From: Cryptomeria japonica | Lineage: Eukaryota; Streptophyta; Pinopsida; Cupressales; Cupressaceae | Direction of reading: 5' to 3' | DNA: 64,000 bases | Assembly (NCBI RefSeq): GCF_030272615.1 | Contig: NC_081410.1 | Coordinates: forward strand, 225,979,415-226,043,414 | Shown here: positions 34,217-45,367 of the stretch, in pieces | Layout: each line of letters begins with the position of its first letter | How positions within the stretch are numbered: position 1 is the first letter of the stretch | The notes under the pieces: generated by a model | What the model was told of the DNA's origin: nothing | The model's input: only the letters and a program-made list of their open reading frames with translations | Database searches by the model: none | Position numbers and translations under genes: made by a program

Positions 34217-35114
34217 TTACAGAATGTTGGAGAGTATTTCATCTTCCTCTTGAAGCTGCGGGAAGGGATCCTTATCTATCACCATGAGTTGTGCAACTGA
34301 ATTTATGTCATCTGTTTCTTCCCCTATGTTAGGCCACACTGGTTGTGTCAAGTCAAGCTGAGGTTTTGTTGGGGGATAAAGTGAAAGCTTCTTAGTAAAC
34401 ATGCCATTTAAAATTGTCATATCCCCTGACCTACATCCTATAAAAGATGTTGTAACTAGCCAAGGCCTGCCCAGAATAATGGGATATCCTCTTAGAGTTT
34501 CCTTTGGAGATAGAATCATAAAATGAGTTGGGTATTCCCAAGAATCCAGGGTGACTACAAGGTCCTCCACCATACCATCAGGTCTAATAATAGAACAATC
34601 TGCCAGTTGCAGGATGGTAGGGGTAGGTCTTAGAGTAGTGATAGTTAGATGTTGCATGACATCTTTTGTCATCACATTGATAGCTGCACCTAAATCAATT
34701 AAAATGTTTTGAACTTGGATTCCATTGATGAAAATTCCAACTATAGGGCTACCAGGGTCAGAATACTTAGGAAAAATCACCTTCCCAAGTATAATATCAG
34801 CTAGTTGACCTATTACATGCACTGTTTTTGGATATTTCTTTCTTTCTTCCTGGTTTCATTAAACAAGCCTCTTTGATTGCTTTGTTGTAGATTGGGACAT
34901 ATTTAATGTCTTGGAATAAAGGAATTTTGACACAAACATGTTTTAGTTGATCTATGAGATCAAACATTGGTTCTTCATTTTGCTTTGTTACTTCCATCTC
35001 AAGCCTTTGTGGAAATGGAGGTGTTTGATCATATTTTTGTGGTTGATTGGGTGGTACAGGTGGACTAGGCAAATTGTCCTGCTCAAATTCTTCTGTAGGT
35101 AACTCAGTTATCAC
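34217..35114 (-). pseudogene. Gypsy2 protease region
   Basis: Two adjoining minus-strand frames (35114-34797 and 34822-34217) overlap by a shift. The first is Pro-rich, then LKHVCVKIPLFQDIKYVP, typical of the Gag-protease linker in plant gypsy elements. The second has ILIDLGAAINVM, a retropepsin active site of D-L-G-A type, and YPIILGRPWL as the flap/C-terminal landmark. It ends EEDEILSNIL and runs at once into RNase H sequence, so the reverse transcriptase is absent. Confidence 0.75.
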
Positions 35115-36770
35115 TGGGGAAGAGGGTGTTGGCAGAGATGTCCTTGATCGAAGATGTATATCACTTATGCTTAGAGCATATGCAAGATATTAATATGGAT
35201 TAGCACAATAAATAGGTCATTGTTGTGGTTGTTGTTTGGATTAGGGATAGGTTGTGTTGGGAATTGAGTAGGTCTAGGTGCACTAGTATTTGGGTTAGGA
35301 GGGGGCATTAGGGCTTGTTGTTGTTGATGTTGTTGAGATAGTTGTATGTAACCAGTAGATTGGTTTGGGTATTGTTTCCCTCCCCTCCATTGGGATGTTT
35401 GTTTCCAATTCCCTTGAGGTGGTTGCCAACCCCCTTGAGGTTAATGTCAATTCCCTTGAGGTTGAGACCATGGAGATGGGGAGTTCTAATAATTGGTCCA
35501 TGTATCTTGATTATTCCAAGGTTGTGAAGGAAAATTTATAGAGTTTTGTGGGTAAGAAGGCTACCACTGACTATTAGGATTATAATTATTTGTATAAGGA
35601 CCATTGAAAGATAGTGGTTCTTGTGGTATACCTTGTCTTGGAGCCCATGACCTTCTTTGTGCAATGTAGAAAATTTGATCTTCATCTCTTTCAATTGGCT
35701 TGAACTCTGGTGGAATTGGTTTGCTTTCAAAATTAGCTATTGTTTTGTACCTACAATCCTTTTTCTTTTGTTTGCAGTGAGGGCAATATTCTACCAACAT
35801 TACTTCTGCTCCTCATGTTTCTTTTTTGCTTGAATTTTATCCAGCTAAGTAGCCATATTGTTTATAATATCTTGTTTGAAATTTGATATCAAATTAGTGA
35901 TCTTCATCCTTGAGACTCCATTAGTGGAGGATTTACCCATACTGGATTGGTAACCTCTTCCTTTCTTGACAGCTGCTCTAGAGTAGTTTTGACATAATTT
36001 CTTGATGTCTTCCCAAGGGACTTGATTAATATCTCCTCCTCCCATCGGGTCCAAGGCTTCAGTACAACTCTCATTGATTCCTGTGAGGAAGAGCAGCTTT
36101 TGACATTCTTGACAGAGTGTATGATATGGGGATTTTTGCAGACAAAATAAAAATCTTGAAATGTAGTCCTCCAAATTCTCATCTTCCTTTTACTACATCC
36201 GAAAGATGTCATCTCCCCTCATATTACCACTTCTACAATACTCTATATTTCTCAAGAAATTTTGTTTTAATGGCGTCCCAACTATTTAGATCACCGCTTT
36301 CTAAACTCATGAACCATCTTAATGCTGCTTCTTTCAGAGTGGCGGGAAATAGTTTAAGCCTATGAGCATTTGTGGTGTACTCATAGCTTCTACAAAGGAT
36401 ATCAAATTCAAATAGAAAGGTATTTGGGTCATCTGTTCCTAGACCATAGAAATTAGGGAGAACTAAAGAAGGGATATTTTTGAGATTATTATATCATTTT
36501 GATTAGTGATAGGGATTTCAAAAGTGGTTTGGTTATTTTCATTTTCTGCAGCCATCCTTGGTTGATGAAGTATTAAAGCAAATGGGTTCTCAAAAGGATT
36601 TGGGTCAGCTGGGTGTTCAGTATTGTTAGAATTGGTAAATATATCAGCTAAGGGATTTATGTCTTGGTTTCTTCCTTCTTTTGGTTGATTAAAGCCTTAT
36701 TCTAAGTAATTATCAGCATAAGGGTCATTAGGAAGAAATCTCCCTAAGACATCTCTTCTCCTATGCATGC
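35115..36770 (-). pseudogene. Gypsy2 Gag (decayed)
   Basis: On the minus strand a Gag-like sequence starts near 36766 (MHRRRDVLGRFLPNDPYADN). It includes LRWFMSLESGDLNSWDAI-like capsid sequence with frameshifts (36360-36240), EDYISRFLFCLQKSPYHTLC (36170), a Cys-rich segment CPHCKQKKKDCRYK (near 35780) and a Gln/Pro/Asn-rich tail to 35115. Reading requires several frame changes. The region resembles gypsy Gag in order and composition. Confidence 0.65.
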
Positions 36771-36899
36771 AGTGTTAACTTAGAAATAACAGTAGATCAT
36801 TACTCTATAAAGTGAAAATTTTATGTAAAACAAACTCTAATACTACTAGAAATAAAATACAACTACAAATGACTACCAAGGTTCCCTAGTTTGACACCA

Positions 36900-36917
36900 T
36901 CCCTAGCAATGGTGCCA
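36900..36917 (-). other. Gypsy2 primer-binding site
   Basis: On the minus strand TGGCACCATTGCTAGGGA follows the 5' LTR end after a four-T spacer. It is close to the TGGCGCCGTTGCCGGGGA PBS common in plant Athila-type elements, with CpG-decay differences. Confidence 0.75.
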
Positions 36918-36921
36918 AAAA

Positions 36922-38155
36922 TGTTTGTCTCCCTTAATGGTTCTAATAACTAGACTCTAAGGCCATGATTTACGGATTGGACATCCATACTAAGTAGTTA
37001 TATGATCATCCCAAGGTGTATACTTGAAATGGGTCAGCAAGGTATATGCACTAAAGTCCTCATTGTAGTCATTCTACTAAGAAGAAAATGTTTCCAAAGG
37101 TAAATGACTGAAATGCTTGAATAGAAATTGCTTTGAATTTCAAAAAATGGGAACTAGGTCCATAAAAAGCAGGCAAGAAACTAATTTGTCTACCTTGGCT
37201 ATAGGAATAGTCATAGAATGATTTCTAGTGGCTGCAAGAACAATCAACCACCAGGACAGCAAACTAAATACTTAAGGAAAATAACTGTTGAATACAAAGG
37301 GTGGAATTCCTACTAAGTGGGCCCCCTTAGCAAGTCTTCACAAAACTCAACTAATTACTACAAACTAGAATATTGTCATTTAATCTGAAAACAGTTGTTA
37401 CATCATAGTATTTGCTTAAAAATTGTTCTGCAATAAAAAACTAAAAAAATACAATAGTTGATGTTCACCATCCCTGAGAAGGGATATTTGAACTTATTTA
37501 TAATAAAGAAACTCCTAACTAACTCTAACTATTGGCAGGTCCACTCCCAAAATATCAAGAGGATGCCATTTATTACAACATATGAAAGAGGACAAGGAGT
37601 TACACTCCAAATAGGAAAAAGGCAAGTTGTTTCAACTACAGAGAAAATCTAGCATAACTGTCCCTCCTAGATTTATTCTCCAACAAACATGAATACTGAA
37701 GTTTCATAATTACACTCTCTAAGTTGTAGATGACTGACTATTGACTCCTTCAATACTCATCTTGTTGAGACTTTGTCTTCAACCAACTAACTAGCATGAA
37801 CTCCCACATTGTGAACCTTTGACCTTTTCATGTTCTTCATTCACTCCTGCATCATATCATTAGCATGTACAAAAGAAAGGTATATCTATTCCATGTCAGA
37901 ATAATATTTATCTAACTACATACAAGATTAATATCGATAAATCACATAGCATGGCCACTTCATCATTAATCATAAATTTAACTAAAAGGAATATATATAA
38001 GGGTAAGTTCATGCCATTTTGTCAAGTTCATGAAAACATAACAAGATCATTGTTTTAACAGAGTTTTAGGACTTAGACAGTAGCTAGACCCTTGTCAAAA
38101 CCTAGTAAAAGTATAGAAAACATAAAAAAAATTGAGCCATTTTTTGAGCTCATCA
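36922..38155 (-). repeat. 5' LTR of Gypsy2 (about 1,234 bp)
   Basis: On the minus strand it starts TGATGAGCTC at 38155 and ends GAGACAAACA just before the PBS. A TATA box (TTATAAATAAG) lies around 37503-37493. Its first 117 bases match the 3' LTR remnant at 1064-1180. The pentamer beyond it (38156-38160, ACTAC) would be one target duplication; the partner is lost. Confidence 0.7.
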
Positions 38156-38159
38156 ACTA

Positions 38160-39053
38160 CTATGGGTTCTAACACCGAATTAGCAGATCCCCCTGTGCTC
38201 TTGTGTTTTTGTTGATGTTGTGGTTGCTATGTGTTATTTGTTGCAAGGTGGACTTCCACATAAACATCCTGTCATGTTGATGTTACATAGCATCCCTTCT
38301 CCTTAGAATGACATGTGTTCCACACATATCATTTTAAGGGGTCCTCCCATGCTTTCATATCCTTGCATTTCTACATTATCATATATGCATTTTGCATTAT
38401 CTTGTTTGCCTATACCGGGGGCCAAAGAACTTGATCTATTATCTTGTTAGCCTTTAGTGCGGGTCCAAACCACTTGATCTATTATCTTTTTTACCTATTA
38501 GTGGGGTCCAAACCACTTGATCTAAGGTCGCCCTATCATATTGCTCTCTAGCATAACTTGCTATCCATACAGGCGAAATATATTATCTTGTTTGCCTATT
38601 ACTGGAGGCCAAACCACTTGATCTAAGGTCACCCTATCGTATAGCTATCTAGCATAAATTTCTATCCATACCGGCAAAATATATAAACCATTATCTTGTT
38701 TACCTTCATGGAGGCCAAACCACTAGATCTCATCGCCTTTTGTGGGCGCCAATCCACTCTATCTAAGGTTGCCCTATTGTATGGCTATCTAGTATAGCTT
38801 GCTACCCATACTGGCAAAATCTATGTATCTTTTTATCATTATGTGTTATTTTAGTGTCTGGCATATCATGTTATTCGCTTTTTAAGCTAACATGTTTTTT
38901 ATGGAACAACCCAGCAACATCTTTTCGAAGATTTAGGACTCTTCCCTAGGGGCATCTTCATGCAAGTAGAGGATTTGCTTCCCCTTTGTATCTCTATAAT
39001 CTCTACTTTAGCTCATATATTTATAATAATATACTCACTTAAGTGAAGCAAAA
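38160..39053. other. Unassigned sequence with degenerate tandem repeats
   Basis: There is no coding frame. The main content is the repeat block at 38396-38832, followed by ordinary AT-rich sequence. It may be the 3' untranslated part of a plus-strand gypsy element whose LTR starts near 39054. Confidence 0.4.
38396..38832 (+). repeat. Degenerate tandem repeats, units of about 43 and 100-140 bp
   Basis: Five units start with ATTATCTTGTTTGCC or a variant at about 38396, 38440, 38483, 38583 and 38691. All share GGCCAAACCACTTGATCT. The last three add AAGGTCGCCCTATCGTA and CTATCCATACCGGC blocks. The short first two look like truncated versions of the longer unit. Confidence 0.8.
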
Positions 39054-39319
39054 TGTAGTGTCATAAATACACCCCGTGAAATTATACACTACATAAGCAC
39101 CTTCACTTTACGTCAATTTGAGATCTTCTTAACCGCCTTGTCTTTTTGCCCATTTCACTTGTCTCGGAAACCTTCACCTTGTCCTTTTCCTAACCCTACT
39201 AACTATTTGACTCATAGACACTAGCGCATTGCGGAGACATCTACATGTCGTGCTAGCATCTCATGACCACAAAAGCTCAAAAATAATAAAAAACTATTGG
39301 CCAAATGCCCTACCACCAT
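39054..39319 (+). repeat. Possible start of a gypsy-type LTR, interrupted by CopiaA
   Basis: AAGTGAAGCAAAA (39041-39053) could be a polypurine tract, and TGTAGTGTCATAAATACACC at 39054 looks like an LTR start. The sequence is cut by CopiaA at 39325 and would resume at 51965. I could not find its end or a partner copy in the window. Confidence 0.35.
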
Positions 39320-39324
39320 ATCCA
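39320..39324. repeat. Target-site duplication of CopiaA, left copy (ATCCA)
   Basis: ATCCA precedes the element and recurs at 51960-51964 directly beyond the other end. This ties together two LTRs that lie 12.6 kb apart. Confidence 0.85.
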
Positions 39325-39680
39325 TATTGAACACACCACAATACTAAGAGGTGGGGGTGAATCAGTCTTGACAAAATCCTTAAACTATCTAAATCACAAA
39401 CACTTATCAATTACCTTTAGACATCCAAACACTAATGAAAGATGAAGGAATAAACACTAAACACGTGAACACTAGATATTTACATAGAAAACCCAATATG
39501 AAAAAAACCACTATGAGAATCACACTCACTATATGCATAACTAAATACAATATTTTAGGAACAAGGCAAAAGAATCTCACTACTCCTAATTTGGACTTGC
39601 AAGCTAAGGCGCACAACCTTACGACAAGATACAATGGACTTGCAGGGTGAGATGCATAATCCCAATACTATTGATTAGGT

Positions 39681-40769
39681 TGAAAGCACCAGAATACTAA
39701 GAGGGGGGGTGAATCAATATTCCCACAAATATTAAAATGTGTTTCCCTAACTTTAATCTTCCATAGAGATATCAAACTTCATCTAACAAACTTAACAGAT
39801 AAAAAATAGTAAATGTAGAATAAACATGAAGAACACAACCACAAGACAAACACCGGATTTTATACGTGGAAAACCCAAATGGGAAAAACCATAGAGAATG
39901 TTAACTCTCAGGATAATATAACTATTTATATGGAGTTTATAAAAGGGGTGGCTCACTGTCAAGTGGCTCACTGCTAGATTACAAAAACGGCTCATTCGGA
40001 CTACTCACTACAAAGATACAAAGGAACAGCTCACTGTCAGAATGCACATAGCAACATAAAAGGTTGAGTTGAAAGGGATTGTATTTACAAATGCATAGGA
40101 TCAGTTCTTAGATTAAGCTCAGATTGCAATTCACAAACTTTACAGTAGATCCAGTTAGAGATCTTTGTATAATTGTCCTACAGCAGGTCCAGTGAAGGAC
40201 TACTACACCATTGCAACACTGTCTGCCTTTGTTGTCTGCAACTCACACTTTACACACTACTACCTTTGTTGCTCTCTCTTTCGCATATCACAAAAAAAAA
40301 TCTTAATCTCCTTCTCACACTCACCTTCATATCATGCCATTTCATATATCATACTACTACATATGTGTGTGTGTATGTCAGAGGGCACAAATACAAAATA
40401 GTGTGTCGGCCAATCTCAACATGTTATCAAGACACTCATGTCGGCCTCTGCAAGATCTCTACACGCTTCCTTTTGCATACTTCATTTGCCAATGCATATG
40501 CCAAATTAATATAATGGGTCAGGGTCATCCAGACCCAAGAATGCTGACCCATTATAACAAAATTAAGTGTAACATCTCCAAACCATAGATTCCACGCATA
40601 CCAAGAATACCTCAACACAAAACTTGAAGAGATACTACTAATATAATCAAAACAAATAATACCAAGACACATGATTAATACTGGGATCAATGAGAACTCA
40701 AAATTCTGGAAGGATCTTCCAGAGATTAACCGGATAGTTGGTTTGACATCAATGACAACAATATCAACA
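39681..40769 (-). mobile_element. Solo LTR of another copia family in the CopiaA 3' LTR
   Basis: On the minus strand it begins TGTTGATATTGTTGTCATTG at 40769 and ends near TTCTGGTGCTTTCA at 39681. The C-rich block TTCACCCCCCCTCTTAGT before the end is typical of copia LTRs. No internal sequence is present. Target duplications are unclear: ATACT and ATATT flank it within a few bases, so the exact left boundary is uncertain by about 10 bases. Confidence 0.6.
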
Positions 40770-41440
40770 ATATTCACACGTCTAACAAAGATAAGATACA
40801 AATCTACACAAGCTGCCAAAAGGACCCACTGTCTTTTGGCAGGCATAGAGGAATGATGAATTGAAATGAATAATGTATCTTGATCATGAAATTGTTCTTA
40901 AATCTCTAATTCAATCAACCAATATCATGGCAAACGCAACACACACATTTGATGCCTCAAAAATATATCATACTAAAAGATATGATCAAGGCTCATCACA
41001 AATTGTTATTCGCACTTATGCTTCCCACATATACTTTCACATCACTTTTAACTCAATCCACACGCAAATTCACACATCTACACATCCATTTATATCATCT
41101 TATTCACTGAAACTCTCAACTAAGTTGGCCACAAATAGAACAAACATAATTTACACAAAATTGGTCAACCTAAGAAACTTTACTAAATGTGGTCCACTCC
41201 AAGAGATAAAGAGGACCCAAATACATCATAATATGTCTTCCTAAGTTGATTTCAATGAATTGAACACAACAACACATCTTCCAAAGTCAGCATCAAACAT
41301 AACATGTATATAAATAGTAAAGTGTGTTAAAAAATTAGCCCAAAAACATTCAAATGACTTAATGTGGATATTCACACACCATAATAAGACTCGTAACAAC
41401 ACCTTAACACAACTTTCAATGCATATCCATACCAAAAGAG

Positions 41441-43925
41441 TGTTGATTTTCCCAGGTTTTATTGGATGTATTTTAATGTATATATCGGATTCAATCTGAT
41501 ACTTGCATTCTTGGAATTCTATGTGTTCTCAAATTGAATAACATAATACTATATATATTCCTTTGGAGAGGCATGTCCTTGAACGGACATGTCTCTCCTT
41601 TAATTATAATAATTTAATCAATATTATAATGTTTCATCAATCAATTATTAATTTAGAATACTATAATAGATTAATATTGAATATTAAATTTTATATGATT
41701 AATAATAATATAATAATATAACATAATAATATATTATTATTAATCAACATATATTATATGTATTCTAAATGATCATTCGACTGAAGCTACAAACATTAAC
41801 ACTCCCTCTTAGCTAGAGAGGATGATCAGACAGAATGTGTAGTGATCTCCCATGTCAACACTTATGGCCCTCACCATAGCTACACAAAACATAATTAACA
41901 CTCCCTCTTAGCTAGGGAAGATAAAATCAATGCAAATGCATTAAGTCTAGATTAATTATGGAATAGAGAAAATATTATCTCACTATGATATCAGGAAGTA
42001 TGGTATAAACAAGAATATCAAGGCACATAATATTCACCATAACTCAAAAATATCATCTCATGATATTGGGAGTATTTGCATCAACCATATGATGCTCATC
42101 ACAGGGGACCATAGTCTCAAGGTGTGAATTTGCCTCTGTCGGCAATTCTATTCGAAAGCTCTTGTGTGGATTGCCTCTGTCGGCGATTCTATCCATAAGC
42201 TCTCACGTGGATTGCTTCAGTCGGCGATTCTATCCACAAGCTCTTACGTGGATTGCCTCAGTCGGCGATTCTATCCATGAGCTCTCACGTGGATTGCCTC
42301 AGTCGGCGATTCTATCTACAAGCTCTTATGTGGATTGCCTAAGTTAGCGATTATATCCATGAGCTCTCACGTGGATTGCCTCAGTCGGTGATTCTATCCA
42401 CAATCTCTTACGTGGATTGCCTCAGTTGACAATTCTATCCATGAGCTCTCACATGGATTGCCTCAGTCGGCGATTCTATCCATGAGCTCTCACGTGGATT
42501 GCCTCAGTCAGCGATTCTATCCACAAGCTCTTAAGTGGAAATCATTTGGAAGTCGTCACTTCCTTATGATTTACACAGGGCCCATAAGGCATTAAATGAT
42601 TTCATTAGTATGATAATCAATTGAATCAAGTTTTACCTCATAAGTGTTTCACCTTCAATAGTGAAAATCCCTCTCAATCACTATGATCGAAATTGTCACA
42701 AGTTGACTGAACCATCTGCTCCCTCTAAAGCTCAAGTTCTTGTATCAACCTCTTGTCCTCTTTTGAAATGTCAGACTCCCTCTGCATCTAGTCTCAATCA
42801 TCAATTCGTTTATAAGCATCAATTTATTTCTCCCTTTAATTCAATTTTATTGTCCTTTCATCTTGAAAGTATGTCAGAGAGAGATTACAAATAGCTCATA
42901 AACTAAATTATCTCGAACAGAAATACCAATGATAGAAGCATACAAGATTTTACTAGCCAATATTATAGCATAAATTACAAACTCAATACTTCATGTGCCT
43001 TAATAAAACATGGAATACTTATCCTAAGTTTAAAACATTTCCTTTCATAAGGTGAGCCCATATAATAAATATCATGCATGAATCATCTCTCATCATAATT
43101 CCCTTTGAATGATGTCGAACATTTTTCATAAGTTTGATCAACACTTGCATTATGATCTGCCACACACAGTCGTTAATAACTTTTGCAATTTACCAAATTT
43201 ATCCAATCTCTTCTGTGAGATGTTAGAAAATCTAATTACAAACATTTCCTCCAAGTTCTAGCCAGATCCAACAGTTAAAACAAAAGTTATGACATTTCCC
43301 AAAACTGCTAACCCTAGGTAGGGTTTCAAGTGACCTGCACCAAAGTCATCATATCTTGCACAAAACTGAATCAAGTTTGATGAGATAAACATATTTGAAA
43401 ACTAGAAACACGGATCTTTCCATCCATATATTATAGTCCTCATTTTGAGGGCAACCAAGGGTCGTACAATGGCATATTTTAGACTGAAAATTCTAGAAAA
43501 AACTGAATTCTCCAACCCTCTCCAACCTCCAAATTAAACTTCACAAGTCTGAGCTCTGATACCTTGTTGATTTTCCTAGGTTTTATTGGATGTATTTTAA
43601 TGTATATATCTGATTCAATCTGATACTTGCATTCTTGGAATTCTATGTGTTCTCAAATTGAATAACATAATACTATATATATTCCTTTGGAGAGGCATGT
43701 CTTTGAAAGGACATGTCTCTCCTTTAATTATAATAATTTAATCAATATTATAATGTTTCATCAATCAATTATTAATTTAGAATAATATAATAGATTAATA
43801 TTGAATATTAAATTTTATATGATTAATAATAATATAATAATATAACATAATAATATATTATTATTAATCAACATATATTATATGTATTCTAAATGATCAT
43901 TCGACTAAAGCTACAAACATTAACA
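41441..43925 (-). mobile_element. 2.5-kb non-autonomous LTR element (LARD/TRIM-like) with internal minisatellite
   Basis: Two 361-bp LTRs (41441-41801 and 43565-43925) flank 1.76 kb and differ at roughly 2% of sites. The target duplication AAGAG is perfect (41436-41440, 43926-43930). On the minus strand the LTR reads TGTTAATGTTTG...AATCAACA. A Met-type PBS (GGTATCAGAGC, minus strand) abuts it at 43564, and a purine tract AAGAGGGAG precedes the 3' LTR at 41802. No gag or pol frame exists, so it must have been mobilised by another element's proteins. Confidence 0.88.
42122..42538. repeat. 41-bp minisatellite, about ten units, in the non-autonomous element
   Basis: The unit is ACGTGGATTGCCTCAGTCGG followed by CGATTCTATCCATGAGCTCTC. 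Two versions, ending CATGAGCTCTC and CACAAGCTCTT, mostly alternate. This shows a higher-order 82-bp repeat, with one doubled unit near the end. Outer units are more diverged. Confidence 0.9.
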
Positions 43926-44488
43926 AAGAGTATGATCCAAATAAGATGAACCAACACAGTCAGCCAAAGACCAACACAAATGATAACGTTGAACAACAAA
44001 ACAATATAATTTAACTTGTGGAACAAACCAGCACTTGAATTCTAAATTGGAACATTGCACAAACAATATGAGCATATCCTCCAAGTTGCAACACATGAAA
44101 CAACATTGTGGAGCAATGCAAATCATTCTCTCAACCAATCCAAATAGACAGCCTCGCTATCAACAAACTGCAACAACCAACTTCAACACCTCAGTCACTA
44201 AGAACCTAAAAACATAATTGTGTAATATTCACATAACATAGACATTAAATCTAGAACCGCAAGCCATCATCTTTGAAAGTGGAGGAATGGGAAGCATTCT
44301 GCCATAAAATCTTTCCTACATATTTCAGCTTCCAATATACTCACCTTTCGAAAACACCATATACTCAATATCAACACCAAACATCATAATAACATATAAA
44401 CACTCATTTATATACCTTTACATATCAACTAATAATCCACACATATCAAGTTGAAAATAATGACAGCACATAACTCACATTGCTAATA

Positions 44489-44950
44489 ATTTTCCCCTTT
44501 GTCATTGATGGCAACACTTGTACTACCAATCAACAACTAACTCTCCCACTGTAACTCTCTCCCCCTTTGACATCAAGGACAAATAGCACAACACTTCAAA
44601 CCTCTAAACAACTCTCCAAATAGTTCTCCCCTTCCAAGTATATCTTTGATATCTACAACACTTTTCTACAATCAGGAAGCCACTACATACATTGATCCCC
44701 CTAAGAGCAACCACCACATCAATCCAGGAGACAAAAGACAGATTTTGAATCTTCCCCTAGAAAGATGCACCACATCAATGCATCTAGTTTGAATTAGGAG
44801 GGGCAATAACCCCTACCTTCTATCAAAGATACTCAAAAGTACTCTTTAACAATGCCTTGGTTAAAATACTTGCAATCTAATTCTTTGTAGGTACATATTG
44901 CAATCTAACTTCCTTCTCTACAACATTCTCATTTAAGAAAAGATATATGA
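44489..44950 (-). other. CopiaA 3' untranslated part with polypurine tract
   Basis: This lies between the RNase H end and the 3' LTR. It has no clear frame. The last bases on the minus strand, GACAAAGGGGAAAAT, form the polypurine tract. Confidence 0.6.
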
Positions 44951-45367
44951 TATAAATGTGTTCATTCCTTAAATGCATAATTGGATTCTTTGAAATGTTA
45001 ATTGCACTTGTATTATCACCACACATAATAGGAATTGCCTCATCATACGTCACCTTAATATCTTGAGTGCAACAATATGCTGCTACAATATATTGTGTTT
45101 ATGTTGTAAACAATGACACTAAATCTTTCTTCTTTCTCAACCAAGAGACCAATCTATCTCCCAAGAAAATGCACCACCACTTGTACTTCTTTTGTCATCA
45201 ACACATACGATCCAATAAATATTCATGTAAGCTTTCAAAGAGAAACCATCATCTTTCTTATACCACAAACCAAAGTTCAAAGTCCATTTAGAATATGTGA
45301 ATATCCTTTTCAATGCTTTATCATGAGACTACTTTGGATTAGCTTGATATCCAACAACCAAACAAAC
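44951..45367 (-). pseudogene. CopiaA RNase H, downstream part
   Basis: On the minus strand the frame continues from the interrupted RT end and includes LWYKKDDGFSLKAYMN, DDKRSTSGGAFF, CGDNTSAINISKNP and a copia-like C-terminus near 44960. DNTSAI is the RNase H catalytic landmark. Stops and shifts are present. Confidence 0.75.

Larger units (their letters stand above)
1064..38155 (-). mobile_element. Gypsy2: old Ty3/gypsy element, minus strand, split by nested insertions
   Basis: The 117 bases at 1064-1180 and those at 38035-38155 are clearly related (about 88% identical by eye). On the minus strand both start TGATGAGCTCAAA, which marks the starts of the 3' and 5' LTRs. In order on the minus strand the element has a 5' LTR (38155-36922), PBS, gag, protease, RNase H, integrase, a spacer, a long accessory ORF, a purine-rich tract and a truncated 3' LTR. 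Copia1 (18900-30563) and Gypsy1 (1254-17506) interrupt it. Without them the internal region is about 7.8 kb. The PBS (TGGCACCATTGCTAGGGA) and the extra ORF after integrase suggest an Athila-like lineage, but this is tentative. The frames are full of stops. Confidence 0.7.
39325..44488 (-). repeat. 3' LTR of CopiaA, interrupted twice
   Basis: Stretches 39325-39670, 40775-41440 and 43931-44488 align collinearly with the 5' LTR at 50392-51959. Shared examples are CACTAGATATTTAC, CTACTCCTAATTTGG-like and GATAACGTTGA. On the minus strand it begins TATTAGCAATGTGAG (TGTTAGCAACGTGAG in the 5' LTR) and ends TTCAATA. The two copies differ by roughly a tenth, so the element is old. Confidence 0.8.
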
